Origin: CAVPCZ01 sp963702445
GTDB taxonomy: Bacteria > Bacteroidota > Ignavibacteria > UBA10030 > UBA6906
Assembly (NCBI GenBank): GCA_963702445.1
Contig: CAVPCZ010000013.1
Coordinates: forward strand, 221,647-285,646
Length of the DNA: 64,000 bases
Direction: 5' to 3'
Part shown: positions 27,478 to 35,998 of the stretch, piece after piece
Layout: every line of letters starts with the position of its first letter
Position numbering within the stretch: position 1 is the stretch's first letter
Position numbers and translations under genes: made by a program
The notes under the pieces: generated by a model
Told to the model about the DNA's origin: nothing
Databases searched by the model: none
Seen by the model: the letters and a program-made list of their open reading frames with translations, nothing else

Positions 27478-27550
27478 GGGGCTGTAGCTCAGCTGGGAGA
27501 GCGCGTGAATGGCATTCACGAGGTCAGGGGTTCGATCCCCCTCAGCTCCA
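27478..27550 (+). tRNA. tRNA-Ala (anticodon GGC)
   Basis: A complete cloverleaf. The acceptor GGGGCTG pairs with CAGCTCC (one G-T pair), and the D arm is GCTC/GAGC. The anticodon stem CGTGA/TCACG has loop ATGGCAT (anticodon GGC). The T arm is AGGGG/CCCCT with TTCGATC, and the discriminator is A. Confidence 0.96.
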
Positions 27551-27590
27551 CACTTGAATTGCGAACCAACCGTCGCCATGTACGGTCGTC

Positions 27591-27617
27591 AGGGACTCTC
27601 CGGGGTCCCTGTTTTGT
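27591..27617 (+). terminator. Rho-independent terminator of tRNA-Ala
   Basis: The stem AGGGAC/GTCCCT with an 8-nt loop is followed by GTTTTGTT, 40 bp after the tRNA. Confidence 0.65.
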
Positions 27618-27651
27618 TGATAGACCATACCCCCTCTAGGTGAATGTACTG

Positions 27652-29781
27652 ATGAACGCCTCAGAAGAACCTCACCGCCTCGCTAGGGAGAAGAGTCCAT
27701 ATCTCCTCCAGCATGCCTACAACCCTGTCAATTGGTATCCATGGGGCGAGGAAGCCTTTGCCAGGGCTCGTGAAGAGTCAAAGCCAATTTTCCTTTCGAT
27801 CGGCTATTCCACGTGCCATTGGTGCCATGTGATGGAGCGGGAGTCGTTCGAAAATGAGGCAATTGCAGCTCTGCTGAATGACCTGTTTATACCGATCAAA
27901 GTGGACCGTGAAGAGCGCCCGGACGTGGACCGGGTCTACATGAATGCCCTCCAGGCCATGGGACAGAACGGCGGATGGCCGATGTCCATGTTCCTTACTC
28001 CAGAGCTCAAGCCCTTCTATGGAGGAACATATTTCCCTCCGGAAAACCGCTATGGCCGTGCCGGGCTTCCCGAGATCTTGCGGAAACTGCACGCTATCTG
28101 GAAGAATGAACCGGAAAAGGCTTCCGAGGCGGCCGACCGGGTTATGAACTATCTACAGGAAGTGGCAGGGGCACCGGGCGGCGGAGGGGGTGTCGGGCCC
28201 GGAGTGGCCGCGCGGTGCTATGAGCAGATCAAGGGATCGTACGATGCGGAGTGGGGAGGGTTCGGAGGTCCTCCCAAATTCCCGCGGCCGGTGGTGCCTC
28301 AATTCCTCGCGCGGTTTTTCCAGCGGACCGGGGATCCCCACGCGCTCGCCATGGCCGCCTTTACGCTTCGAAACATGGCGCGGGGAGGGATGTACGATCA
28401 CGTCGGCGGCGGGTTCCACCGGTATGCCGTGGATGGGGAGTGGCGCGTCCCGCACTTTGAAAAAATGCTCTATGATCAGGCACAACTGGTGCATGTGCTG
28501 CTCGATGTCCACCAGTTGACGCGCGATCATTTCTTTGCCGACATCGCACGCGATACGCTTGCCTATGTCCTGCGAGACCTGACCGGACCGGAAGGTGGGT
28601 TTCTTTCGGCGGAAGACGCGGACAGTCCCCGTCCGGAAGACCCCCGGGAGTCCGGCGAAGGAGCATTCTACGTCTGGCAGAAACAGGAAATCGAAGAGAT
28701 CCTGGGTGGGGACACTGCCGTGTTCTGTTTTCACTACGGCGTTGAGGAAGCCGGAAATGCTCCGTTTGATCCCCAGCATGAATTCACCGGAAGGAATATT
28801 CTCTTCGCGGCACATACCCAGGAGGAGACTGCCAGCGCCTTTGAGATGGATCCGGCGGCGGCCGGCCGGCTCTTGCGGAGTGCACGGGAGCGGCTCCGTC
28901 TCGTAAGGACGAATCGTCCCCGACCGCTGCGGGACGACAAGGTGCTGGTTTCCTGGAACGGGCTCATGATCAGTGCGTGCGCCCGGGCCGCGGCGGTGCT
29001 TGACGGGCAGGAATACCTCTCGGCCGCAAAAAAGTCGGCAGAATTTATCCTGGCCCGGCTCTACGATGCCGCGGCAAAGACACTCCTGCGCCGCTGGCGG
29101 GACGGGGAGGCAAATCACGAAGCGCATCTGGAAGACTATGCCTTTTTCACCCGGGGGCTCATCGACCTCTACGAGGTCACGGGCGAAGTGAAGTGGCTGG
29201 AGCACGCCGTAGATCTCACGAACTCATCCATCGACCTGTTCTGGGATGCTGTCAACGGAGGCTTCTTTGATACCGCCGGGCATGACAGATCCATCCTTGT
29301 CAGGACAAAGGAGGCGTATGATGGCGCGGAGCCCAGCGGTAACGCGGTGGCGGTACTGAACCTCCTGCGGCTGGCGGCAATGACGGGGAAGTCGGAATGG
29401 CACGAAAAAGCCCGGAAGACGATTGCCGCTTTTGCGCCCTGGCTTGAAAAGCAGCCGTCGGTTCTGCCCGCGATGGTATCGGCCGCGGAGTTCTCTTTGC
29501 GGCCTCCGGCGCAGGTGGTTCTTACCGGGCCCGCAGATCATCCTCTGACGCCGGCATTGCGACGGGTGGTGTTTGAAGAGTTCCTCCCGTTTGCCGTTCT
29601 CCTGCATGCCGGGATAGGGGAAGAGCGGACGCGATTAGCCGCCCTGGCTCCGCATGCGGCCTCCATGGGATCTGCCGACGGAGCACCTACCGCCTACGTT
29701 TGCGAGAATTTCACCTGCCGGGTGCCGGTGCATACGGTTGAAGAGCTGAGGGCGCAACTGCGGGGATTAACGAAGACCTAG
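27652..29781 (+). CDS. Thioredoxin-domain DUF255/YyaL-family protein (SPATA20-like)
   Basis: 709 aa. The N-terminal thioredoxin-like DUF255 domain (about 8-175) has the diagnostic SPYLLQHAYNPVNWYPWGEEAF and CHWCHVME, plus NGGWPMSMFLTPELKPFYGGTYFP. The rest is an (alpha/alpha) barrel resembling N-acylglucosamine 2-epimerase folds. The biochemical role of the family is not established. ATG 27652 is preferred because AGGTG lies 10 nt upstream; GTG 27640 is also in frame. No promoter of the common type was seen between the tRNA terminator and the gene. Confidence 0.92.
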   Translation: MNASEEPHRLAREKSPYLLQHAYNPVNWYPWGEEAFARAREESKPIFLSIGYSTCHWCHVMERESFENEAIAALLNDLFIPIKVDREERPDVDRVYMNALQAMGQNGGWPMSMFLTPELKPFYGGTYFPPENRYGRAGLPEILRKLHAIWKNEPEKASEAADRVMNYLQEVAGAPGGGGGVGPGVAARCYEQIKGSYDAEWGGFGGPPKFPRPVVPQFLARFFQRTGDPHALAMAAFTLRNMARGGMYDHVGGGFHRYAVDGEWRVPHFEKMLYDQAQLVHVLLDVHQLTRDHFFADIARDTLAYVLRDLTGPEGGFLSAEDADSPRPEDPRESGEGAFYVWQKQEIEEILGGDTAVFCFHYGVEEAGNAPFDPQHEFTGRNILFAAHTQEETASAFEMDPAAAGRLLRSARERLRLVRTNRPRPLRDDKVLVSWNGLMISACARAAAVLDGQEYLSAAKKSAEFILARLYDAAAKTLLRRWRDGEANHEAHLEDYAFFTRGLIDLYEVTGEVKWLEHAVDLTNSSIDLFWDAVNGGFFDTAGHDRSILVRTKEAYDGAEPSGNAVAVLNLLRLAAMTGKSEWHEKARKTIAAFAPWLEKQPSVLPAMVSAAEFSLRPPAQVVLTGPADHPLTPALRRVVFEEFLPFAVLLHAGIGEERTRLAALAPHAASMGSADGAPTAYVCENFTCRVPVHTVEELRAQLRGLTKT

Positions 29782-29942
29782 CGTGGGCATTGCGGCGAGA
29801 CCCGGCCGGGCGCCGGCGCGGGTGCACGCCCTCGGAGGGAGGCGGGGGCCCGGCCTTACAGCCCCGATCACCAGCGTGGCAATCTTGCGCGACTGTGCTG
29901 ACCGTGTCCAATTACACTTCACGCACCGCCTGCCGCGAGTTC

Positions 29943-31424
29943 TTACGTGTTCGGCCGCCGGTAGCTGATAAGCATTCCCCCGGTACCCAGGAGGAACATG
30001 ATCGTGGCCTGAATGACTGTCCGGTATGCGACAACCGCCCCTCCGAAGAGGGCCTGATAGAGAAACCAGATGCCGGCGAGGATGAGCAGTGAGTACACAC
30101 CGATCATGATACTGCGTGCCCGTGCCGCCGTTGACGGTGTGTCCACCGCAAAGAACCTGTTGTAGAGCATCAGACCGACCATCGCCACGATTCCCATCGC
30201 TGCGAAGACAAGCCAGAAACCCCGGATCTCCACTCCCGGATCCGGTGTCCCGACGAGGGGTTTCAGGATGGCTTCGTACATCACGCCGCCCAGGTTGGAT
30301 CCAACAAGACTTCCTATCACCCCATAGAGGAAGGCGTACCCCATGTACACCGCTTTCTTATCCTGCGGAGCCACGAGACCCACATAACTGTAGTATTTCG
30401 GGTGTGCGGTCATTTCGCCTATCGAGAAGACGGAGATGCCCAGGATGAATATCCAGACGTTTGTGGCAAAGGCGAGGCAGACGAATCCCAGCACACCGAC
30501 AGAGATCCCCACGACCATGGCGTGGAGAGGTTTGACGTTCTTGACGATCCGGCTCACAACCACCTGCAGCAGGATGATGGTGCCGGCGTTGATGACCGTC
30601 ACGTGTTCGGAATCGAAGTTCAGGGTTATCCCGATTGATGCGAAGAGCGCATTCACCGGCGCCGGATCGATGAAATCGCGAAGGAACCAGAGGACCGACC
30701 CGAAATTCTGGAAATACAGGATCCAGAACCCGGAGTAGACGAAGATCATCAGCATGAAACGGGCGTCACCGAGCACCTGGGCGGCGCCGCTGAGGACCTG
30801 CCGGATCGTCTTCGAGTTTTCAGGACGGGGCGGATCGCGGTAGAGGAAGATCGCAGGGAGAAGCATGAGGGCACAGTACAACGAGGATGCGGTGAAGACC
30901 GCCGTCCACGAGAAACCTTTCAGCAGGCTCACCACCAGGGGAGCCAGGAAGGCTCCGAGGTTGATCATCCAGTAGTAGATACCGAAGCCGAATCCGGAAT
31001 TTTCCTCATTTGTGCTGCGTGCGATAGTCCCGGAGATGATCGGTTTGAACAAGCCCGCGCCGGTTGCCATGATCAGGAGCGAGGCGAAGACCGCTCCGTA
31101 CGCGCTCATGTGTCCGCTGAGGAAATACCCGGACGCGAGCAGGGAGAATGCGACGATGAGCATCTTCCTGTACCCGTAACGGTCGGCGAGCGCTCCGCCG
31201 AGGATCGGTATGATATACGTGCATGCGTAGATCAGCCCCTGGAGAAATCCCACGGACTGCTCCGAGAACCCCAGTCCACGATTGACCACTGCATCGGTGA
31301 GATATATCGCAAGCACGGAGTTCAGGCCGTAGTACGCAGCACGTTCGAAAAGCTCCATGACATTCGCGACCCAGAACACGCGGGGGTATGAACCAATCAG
31401 GCCGAGAGGGCGCGGTGAAGGCAT
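29943..31424 (-). CDS. POT/PTR2-family proton-dependent peptide transporter
   Basis: 493 aa with about 12-14 membrane helices. The first helix carries the POT signature ExxERxxYYG (MELFERAAYYGLNSVLAIYL), followed by GGALADRYGYRK and the helix-4 segment GAGLFKPIISG. It imports di- or tripeptides, or related substrates, with protons. It stands alone, convergent with the DUF255 gene; the 160 bp between them are GC-rich and hold no recognisable gene. Confidence 0.92.
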   Translation of the reverse strand: MPSPRPLGLIGSYPRVFWVANVMELFERAAYYGLNSVLAIYLTDAVVNRGLGFSEQSVGFLQGLIYACTYIIPILGGALADRYGYRKMLIVAFSLLASGYFLSGHMSAYGAVFASLLIMATGAGLFKPIISGTIARSTNEENSGFGFGIYYWMINLGAFLAPLVVSLLKGFSWTAVFTASSLYCALMLLPAIFLYRDPPRPENSKTIRQVLSGAAQVLGDARFMLMIFVYSGFWILYFQNFGSVLWFLRDFIDPAPVNALFASIGITLNFDSEHVTVINAGTIILLQVVVSRIVKNVKPLHAMVVGISVGVLGFVCLAFATNVWIFILGISVFSIGEMTAHPKYYSYVGLVAPQDKKAVYMGYAFLYGVIGSLVGSNLGGVMYEAILKPLVGTPDPGVEIRGFWLVFAAMGIVAMVGLMLYNRFFAVDTPSTAARARSIMIGVYSLLILAGIWFLYQALFGGAVVAYRTVIQATIMFLLGTGGMLISYRRPNT

Positions 31425-31457
31425 CGGGGAGACTCCGGAAGATGTGAAGGGATGGTG

Positions 31458-31715
31458 TTAGTGGGAAGGGCGGTGGAGCGTCCAGCCGGGTTCCCGGTTC
31501 TTCACCTGCTCGCCGGATCCTTTGCCGGAGAGATCCCGGTGGAGCTGGTCGGCAAATTTCCGGGCCTGATCGGCATCCAGAAACCAGTCCGAGCTGATCC
31601 GGCGGCGGAACATGAACCGTTTCCGGTGAACACGAACAATCCAGGTCGAACCCAGGCCATGGATGTTCTCTGTCGTAATCACGTAACCGTTGCTTGTTGT
31701 CAAGGATGTCTTCAT
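31458..31715 (-). CDS. Small hypothetical protein
   Basis: 85 aa, soluble and basic, with STWIVRVHRKRFMFRRRISSDWFLD then DQARKFADQL. I do not recognise the family. It is treated as real because a TTG-N20-TATAATAA promoter lies 32 bp upstream. It ends 33 bp from the POT transporter start on the same strand, so the two may be co-transcribed. Confidence 0.6.
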   Translation of the reverse strand: MKTSLTTSNGYVITTENIHGLGSTWIVRVHRKRFMFRRRISSDWFLDADQARKFADQLHRDLSGKGSGEQVKNREPGWTLHRPSH

Positions 31716-31746
31716 GGTATGGCTTGCGGGATTAGGGTAAGTTTAG

Positions 31747-31777
31747 TTATTATACAGAGAACACCACAGAAGAGCAA
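31747..31777 (-). promoter_or_regulatory. Promoter, TTG-N20-TATAATAA
   Basis: On the minus strand, TTG (31777-31775), 20-nt spacer, TATAATAA (31754-31747). A weaker plus-strand copy (TTG-N21-TATTATAC) overlaps it and may serve arfB. Confidence 0.6.
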
Positions 31778-31828
31778 GGCGGGAGCACGCGTCGCGTTTC
31801 TTCGGTGAGTTGATAGGGACAGGATGGA

Positions 31829-32254
31829 ATGAGCCAGGATCTCGTTGTTCGCAGCGGTCTGATACTTCCTGCCGGAGAGCTGCGATACCGCTTTTCGCGC
31901 AGTTCCGGTCCCGGCGGGCAGAATGTCAACAAGGTGGAAAGCAGGGTGGAGGTGGCATTTGATGTCGCCTCATCCCCATCGCTCACAGACCGGCAGCGCG
32001 GACAAATCCAGCACGCGCTTGCCGGGCGCATTGATCTGGACGGGGTGATCAGGCTGGTTGTTCAGGACTCCCGCAGTCAATGGGCCAACCGGGAAGCTGC
32101 CAGAGAAAAGCTTGCAGCCCTTATTCGTTCCGCCCTCACTCCCCGGAAGCGGCGTATTGCCACAGGTCCGTCGAGAGGTTCCAAGGAACGCCGCTTTCGG
32201 GCCAAAAAGGCCCGCTCGACAATCAAGAAGAACCGTCGTTTGGACCTGGACTGA
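31829..32254 (+). CDS. arfB: Alternative ribosome-rescue factor / peptidyl-tRNA hydrolase ArfB (YaeJ)
   Basis: 141 aa. The GGQ motif sits in SSGPGGQNVNKVESRVE (about residues 25-41). The basic tail (RGSKERRFRAKKARSTIKKNRR) is the part that enters the mRNA channel of stalled ribosomes in the ArfB/ICT1 family. There is no codon-recognition domain, which separates it from RF1/RF2. It hydrolyses peptidyl-tRNA on non-stop ribosomes. Confidence 0.95.
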   Translation: MSQDLVVRSGLILPAGELRYRFSRSSGPGGQNVNKVESRVEVAFDVASSPSLTDRQRGQIQHALAGRIDLDGVIRLVVQDSRSQWANREAAREKLAALIRSALTPRKRRIATGPSRGSKERRFRAKKARSTIKKNRRLDLD

Positions 32255-32266
32255 GCAGACTTGGAC

Positions 32267-32346
32267 TGTGTCACATTTGACACATGTGTGGCATGCGAGA
32301 CATGTGAGACAGTGAGACGTGTGTGATATGTGGCTTTGGAGCCTCT
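32267..32346. repeat. Palindromic intergenic repeat rich in ACATGTG/GAGAC words
   Basis: It starts with a perfect stem TGTGTCA-CATT-TGACACA (32267-32284), followed by degenerate words GTGTGGCATG, GAGACATGTGAGAC and GTGAGACGTGTG, and ends TGTGGCTTTGGAGCCTC. The end and the GTGTGGCATG word recur at 498-544, so this is probably one of a dispersed family. A role in termination after arfB is possible. Confidence 0.45.
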
Positions 32347-32482
32347 CTCATAACTCCCCAAGGGCCTCAACAGCAGCCTGGACATCTGCTGCTCTCCGGG
32401 AACAATCCTGGGCCTTGGCACGTTATTGCATGTGAAGTTCGATTTGTACGAAATAGTCGAAAATGATGATGATTGGGACAAA

Positions 32483-34771
32483 ATGAACCGGAAATCAGAC
32501 TTATTCTTGATCCTCCTTCTCACTTTCACCAGCCAGATCCCGGTCTTTGCACAGTCGGGTATTCTGCAGGGTGTTGTTTTGGACAAAGCATCTCAAGAGC
32601 GTCTGCCGGCTGCAACTGTACAGGTTCTGGGGACCACCCTGGGCGCCTCCACTGACTTGGACGGTAAGTTTTCCATCGAGGACATACCGGTGGGAACCTA
32701 CCAGGTCCGGGCTTCCCTGGTCGGCTACGAACCCATTGTGTTGAGCGATATCGTCGTGGCAGTTGCCCGGCCTGCGGAGCTTGTCTTTAAGCTGCATCAG
32801 ACCGACATCGACCTTGAAGGTGTGGAAGTCCTCGCAAGCTACTTTCAGAGGAATCCTGATGCACCGGTGAGCCTTCAAACCCTTTCATACGAGGAGATTC
32901 GACGCTCCCCGGGGGGGTTTGAAGACATCCTGAGGGCCATTTCCGTCCTTCCCGGGGTCGCGCAGGTGCAGAATGGCCGGAATGATCTTGTTGTCAGGGG
33001 CGGCGCACCCTCGGAAAACCTTTATACCATTGACAATATCGAAATCCCCAACATCAACCACTTCGGCACCCAGGGCGCCGCAGGCGGGCCGTTGAGTTAT
33101 GTCAACCTGGATTTCGTGCGGGAGACTTCGTTCTCGACAGGCGGCTTCGGTGCCCGGTATGGCGACAAGCTCTCGTCGGTCCTGAACATTGATCTGCGCG
33201 ATGGCCGGTCTGACCGGTTGGGAGGGAAGGCGACGGTCGCTGCCACACAGTTCGGCTTGAATCTTGAAGGACCCATCGACAAATCCGGTTCCTTCGTCTT
33301 CTCCGCCAGGAGGAGCTATCTGGACATTATCTTCAAGTCGGCAGGATTCAGTTTCGTCCCGGAGTACTGGGATTTCCTCGGGCGGGTGTCATACAAGCTC
33401 GATCAGCAAAACGAGCTCACGTTTCTTGCCATCGGCGCGATTGATGATGTCAATTTCTTCTATCGTGATGCCGAGGATGCCTACAACAATTCCCGGATTC
33501 TCGGAACCGCTCAGAATCAATATGCCTCCGGATTCACGCTCCGTCATCTGTTCTCGAGCGGATTCGCCACGTTCACCCTCGGCCGGTCGTTCATCTCGTA
33601 CGACGGCGTACAGCGGGATTCTCTGCTCAACCCGATCTTCACCAACCGCTCTGAAGAAGGGGAGACTTCGCTCAAAGGGGATGTGGTCATGAAGCTGACA
33701 CCACACACGGAGTTTTCCTTTGGTGCGCAGGCAAGGCGCGTGACATTCGACGGTAACCTCGCACTGCCCGGATTCTCCACATCGTTCGGCGAAACACTCA
33801 GCGTTCAGGTGCAGGATTACCGCTCGACGGGGACAAAGAGCGCTGCATATGCACAGATTTCCCACCATGTGTGGGATAGACTGGTGCTCACGCTGGGCGG
33901 CCGGCTGGATTTCTTCGATCTCCTGGAGACGAAATTCTATGCCGCTCCGCGCGCTTCCGTTGCGTACGAATTGACGCCGCTCACGACGATTACGGCAAGC
34001 GCCGGTGTGTATTACCAGAGCCCCTCCTCCATCTGGCTCGTCGCCAATCCTGATAACAGGCGCATGAAGGCGACCAGGGCTGACCAGTACATTCTCGGTG
34101 TTGAACATTTGTTGAGGACCGATTTCAAGGTGCGTCTGGAAGGGTTCTTGAAGGAATACGGGAACTATCCTGCGAGTGTGGACCGTCCGTATCTGGTGCT
34201 GGCCAACACCGGGGGGGGGTTCGGCGGCGCCGAGGACAATTTCGCATCCTTCGGGCTCGACCCGCTCGTCAGCGAAGGGACGGGCCGGTCGTACGGCGTT
34301 GAACTGCTCCTGCAAAAGAAACTCTCCGAGATACCGCTGTATGGCCTGGCCAGCGTGACGTTGAGCCGGAACGCCTTCACGGCCCTCGACGGCATAGAGC
34401 GTTCAGGGGCCTACGACCAGCAGGTGATCCTGAACCTGACCGCCGGCTATCAGTTTGACGCCCGGTGGGAAGCCAGCATGAAATTCCGTTTCGCCACCGG
34501 TCGTCCGTATACCCCTTTCACATCCACCGGGACGCAGAATGTCTCCGAGTACAACTCCCTCCGTGTTCCGGCCGGACACGGACTTGACATCCGTGTGGAC
34601 CGGCGATGGAACTTCTCCTCCTGGAACCTCATTGCCTATGTCGATATACAGAACATCTACAACAACAAGGGAAGCGGCACGGTCAGGTGGAATGCCCGCG
34701 AACAGCGGGTCGAATCCAATGAAAATGCGATCGGGATACTCCCATCGATCGGCGTGAGCGCGGAGTTTTAG
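32483..34771 (+). CDS. TonB-dependent receptor with carboxypeptidase-like regulatory domain
   Basis: 762 aa outer-membrane protein. It has a signal peptide (about 1-24, LFLILLLTFTSQIPVFAQS), a CarboxypepD_reg-like beta-sandwich (about 25-110, GVVLDKASQERLPAATVQVLG), a plug domain (about 130-230, LVVRGGAPSENLYTIDNIEIPN) and a beta-barrel ending in SIGVSAEF with a terminal Phe. It would import an unknown ligand with TonB-ExbBD energy. ATG 32483 is chosen for the signal peptide. No Shine-Dalgarno is visible, as is common in Bacteroidota. No SusD partner is adjacent. Confidence 0.9.
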   Translation: MNRKSDLFLILLLTFTSQIPVFAQSGILQGVVLDKASQERLPAATVQVLGTTLGASTDLDGKFSIEDIPVGTYQVRASLVGYEPIVLSDIVVAVARPAELVFKLHQTDIDLEGVEVLASYFQRNPDAPVSLQTLSYEEIRRSPGGFEDILRAISVLPGVAQVQNGRNDLVVRGGAPSENLYTIDNIEIPNINHFGTQGAAGGPLSYVNLDFVRETSFSTGGFGARYGDKLSSVLNIDLRDGRSDRLGGKATVAATQFGLNLEGPIDKSGSFVFSARRSYLDIIFKSAGFSFVPEYWDFLGRVSYKLDQQNELTFLAIGAIDDVNFFYRDAEDAYNNSRILGTAQNQYASGFTLRHLFSSGFATFTLGRSFISYDGVQRDSLLNPIFTNRSEEGETSLKGDVVMKLTPHTEFSFGAQARRVTFDGNLALPGFSTSFGETLSVQVQDYRSTGTKSAAYAQISHHVWDRLVLTLGGRLDFFDLLETKFYAAPRASVAYELTPLTTITASAGVYYQSPSSIWLVANPDNRRMKATRADQYILGVEHLLRTDFKVRLEGFLKEYGNYPASVDRPYLVLANTGGGFGGAEDNFASFGLDPLVSEGTGRSYGVELLLQKKLSEIPLYGLASVTLSRNAFTALDGIERSGAYDQQVILNLTAGYQFDARWEASMKFRFATGRPYTPFTSTGTQNVSEYNSLRVPAGHGLDIRVDRRWNFSSWNLIAYVDIQNIYNNKGSGTVRWNAREQRVESNENAIGILPSIGVSAEF

Positions 34772-34842
34772 GAATCGCAAAGACGGCAGACGCTGAGGCG
34801 GGAAGAGGAAAGAGGAAAGAGACGGGCGTAATCGATGCCGGC

Positions 34843-34873
34843 TTGACTCTCAAAAAAGGATTTTGTATACTTG
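34843..34873 (+). promoter_or_regulatory. his operon promoter, TTG-N20-TATACTTG
   Basis: TTG 34843-34845, 20-nt spacer, TATACTTG 34866-34873. The leader-peptide ATG at 34881 is 7 nt beyond the element, so transcription would begin at or right beside the start codon. Confidence 0.75.
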
Positions 34874-34880
34874 AAACACT

Positions 34881-34952
34881 ATGTCAAACGTGAACAGCGA
34901 CCGACACCATCATCACCACTGCTTTTCCCGCACCGGGTCTCTTGGTGGCTGA
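34881..34952 (+). CDS. hisL: His operon leader peptide
   Basis: A 23-codon frame lies between the his promoter and hisZ. It reads MSNVNSDR followed by five His codons in a row (34905-34919: CAC CAT CAT CAC CAC), then CFSRTGSLGG and TGA. A run of His codons in a short frame in front of his genes is the hallmark of ribosome-mediated attenuation: low charged tRNA-His stalls the ribosome on the run. There is no room for a ribosome-binding site, so it is probably translated from a leaderless or near-leaderless mRNA. Confidence 0.82.
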   Translation: MSNVNSDRHHHHHCFSRTGSLGG

Positions 34953-34982
34953 AGGAATGGTACGCTGAGCACTGAACTTCGC

Positions 34983-35016
34983 GAAAGCCCTTCTTGGAAC
35001 CCCAAGAGGGGCTTTC
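34983..35016 (+). promoter_or_regulatory. Attenuator hairpin in the his leader
   Basis: A long stem: GAAAGCCC (34983-34990) pairs with GGGCTTTC (35009-35016), and TCTTGG (34992-34997) pairs with CCAAGA (35002-35007), with one T-G pair between and loop AACC. The sequence CTCTTGG at 34939-34945, inside the leader frame just past the His codons, is complementary to CCAAGAG at 35002-35008, so an alternative pairing that opens the stem is possible. No T-run follows (CCGCATTCTG), so a classical intrinsic terminator is uncertain. GAGGATAA and the hisZ ATG come next. Confidence 0.65.
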
Positions 35017-35032
35017 CGCATTCTGAGGATAA

Positions 35033-35998
35033 ATGAACGGTCAAAGTCAGGGTTTGCCGGCAGGGTTCCGGGATCTCCTTTTTGAGGAGGCCGAGGGCCG
35101 ACGCCACATGGAATCTGCGCTTGCGGAGGTCTTCCGCTCCGGGCGGTACCGGGAAATTGTCCCGTCGGGTATAGAATTCCTGGATGTGTACACGCGCGGG
35201 AACCAGGTGATATCCGAACGGGCGTTCAAGTTCCTGGACAGGGACGACCGGCTCCTTTCCCTCCGGGCGGACTTCACGCCTGCGGTTGCCCGCATCGTCT
35301 CATCACGCCTCTCCGGTGCAGGGGAGACGTTGCGCATATGGTACAGCGGAGATGTGTTCAGGCGGGTTGAACCGCGCAAGGGAGGGTATGCGGAGTTCTG
35401 GCAGGTTGGTGCCGAGCTGATCGGCAGGAACGGTCCGGAACACGACTGCGAGATCATCAATCTCGCCCTGGAATCCCTCACAGCGATAGGTATTCACGAC
35501 GCGGCTGTGCACATCAATCACGCCGGCATCTTTCGCGGGATTTTAAACGGCCTGAACCTTACCGATGCCGCACGCGGCAGGCTGAAGTCGGAAATCGACA
35601 GGAAAGACGCCCGAGCACTCGCCGTACACCTTGATGATCTGGGCGTGGCAGGACATATCGGGGAACAGGTGCGCGTCCTCTCCCGGTGTATCGGGACACA
35701 CGATGTCCTCCGGGAAGCTGCGGCGGTTCTGGAAGACGGGGAGTCCCAGTCCGCCATCATGCATTTGAAAGCGGTGGCTGCGGGCCTGGACCGGTGGCGG
35801 GACCGGATCACGTTCGACCTCACGGAAATAGATGAGATGGAGTACTATACCGGCGTGATGTTCGCTTTCTTCAGTCCGACCCGCCGCAGTACACTCGGCA
35901 TGGGGGGGCGCTATGATGCTCTGCTGCGGGCATTCGGCAGCGATCTGCCGGCGGTGGGATTTTCGCTTTCGATGGACAGTGTGATGGAGGGTGCATGA
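35033..35998 (+). CDS. hisZ: ATP phosphoribosyltransferase regulatory subunit HisZ
   Basis: 321 aa, a class II synthetase-like fold without the C-terminal anticodon-binding domain. It has PSGIEFLDVY, RADFTPAVARI and RIWYSGDVFRR (motif 2-like), and ends GMGGRYDALLRAFGSDLPAVGFSLS. This pattern is HisZ rather than HisRS. It forms the hetero-octamer with short-form HisG, encoded next with an ATGA overlap, and makes the enzyme sensitive to histidine. GAGG lies 9 nt before the ATG. Confidence 0.93.
   Translation: MNGQSQGLPAGFRDLLFEEAEGRRHMESALAEVFRSGRYREIVPSGIEFLDVYTRGNQVISERAFKFLDRDDRLLSLRADFTPAVARIVSSRLSGAGETLRIWYSGDVFRRVEPRKGGYAEFWQVGAELIGRNGPEHDCEIINLALESLTAIGIHDAAVHINHAGIFRGILNGLNLTDAARGRLKSEIDRKDARALAVHLDDLGVAGHIGEQVRVLSRCIGTHDVLREAAAVLEDGESQSAIMHLKAVAAGLDRWRDRITFDLTEIDEMEYYTGVMFAFFSPTRRSTLGMGGRYDALLRAFGSDLPAVGFSLSMDSVMEGA

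Noticed and set aside
32255..32425. CRISPR-like short repeats after arfB
   Set aside because: The ACATGTG/GAGAC words are degenerate, of irregular spacing and without constant repeat or spacer lengths; no cas genes are nearby.
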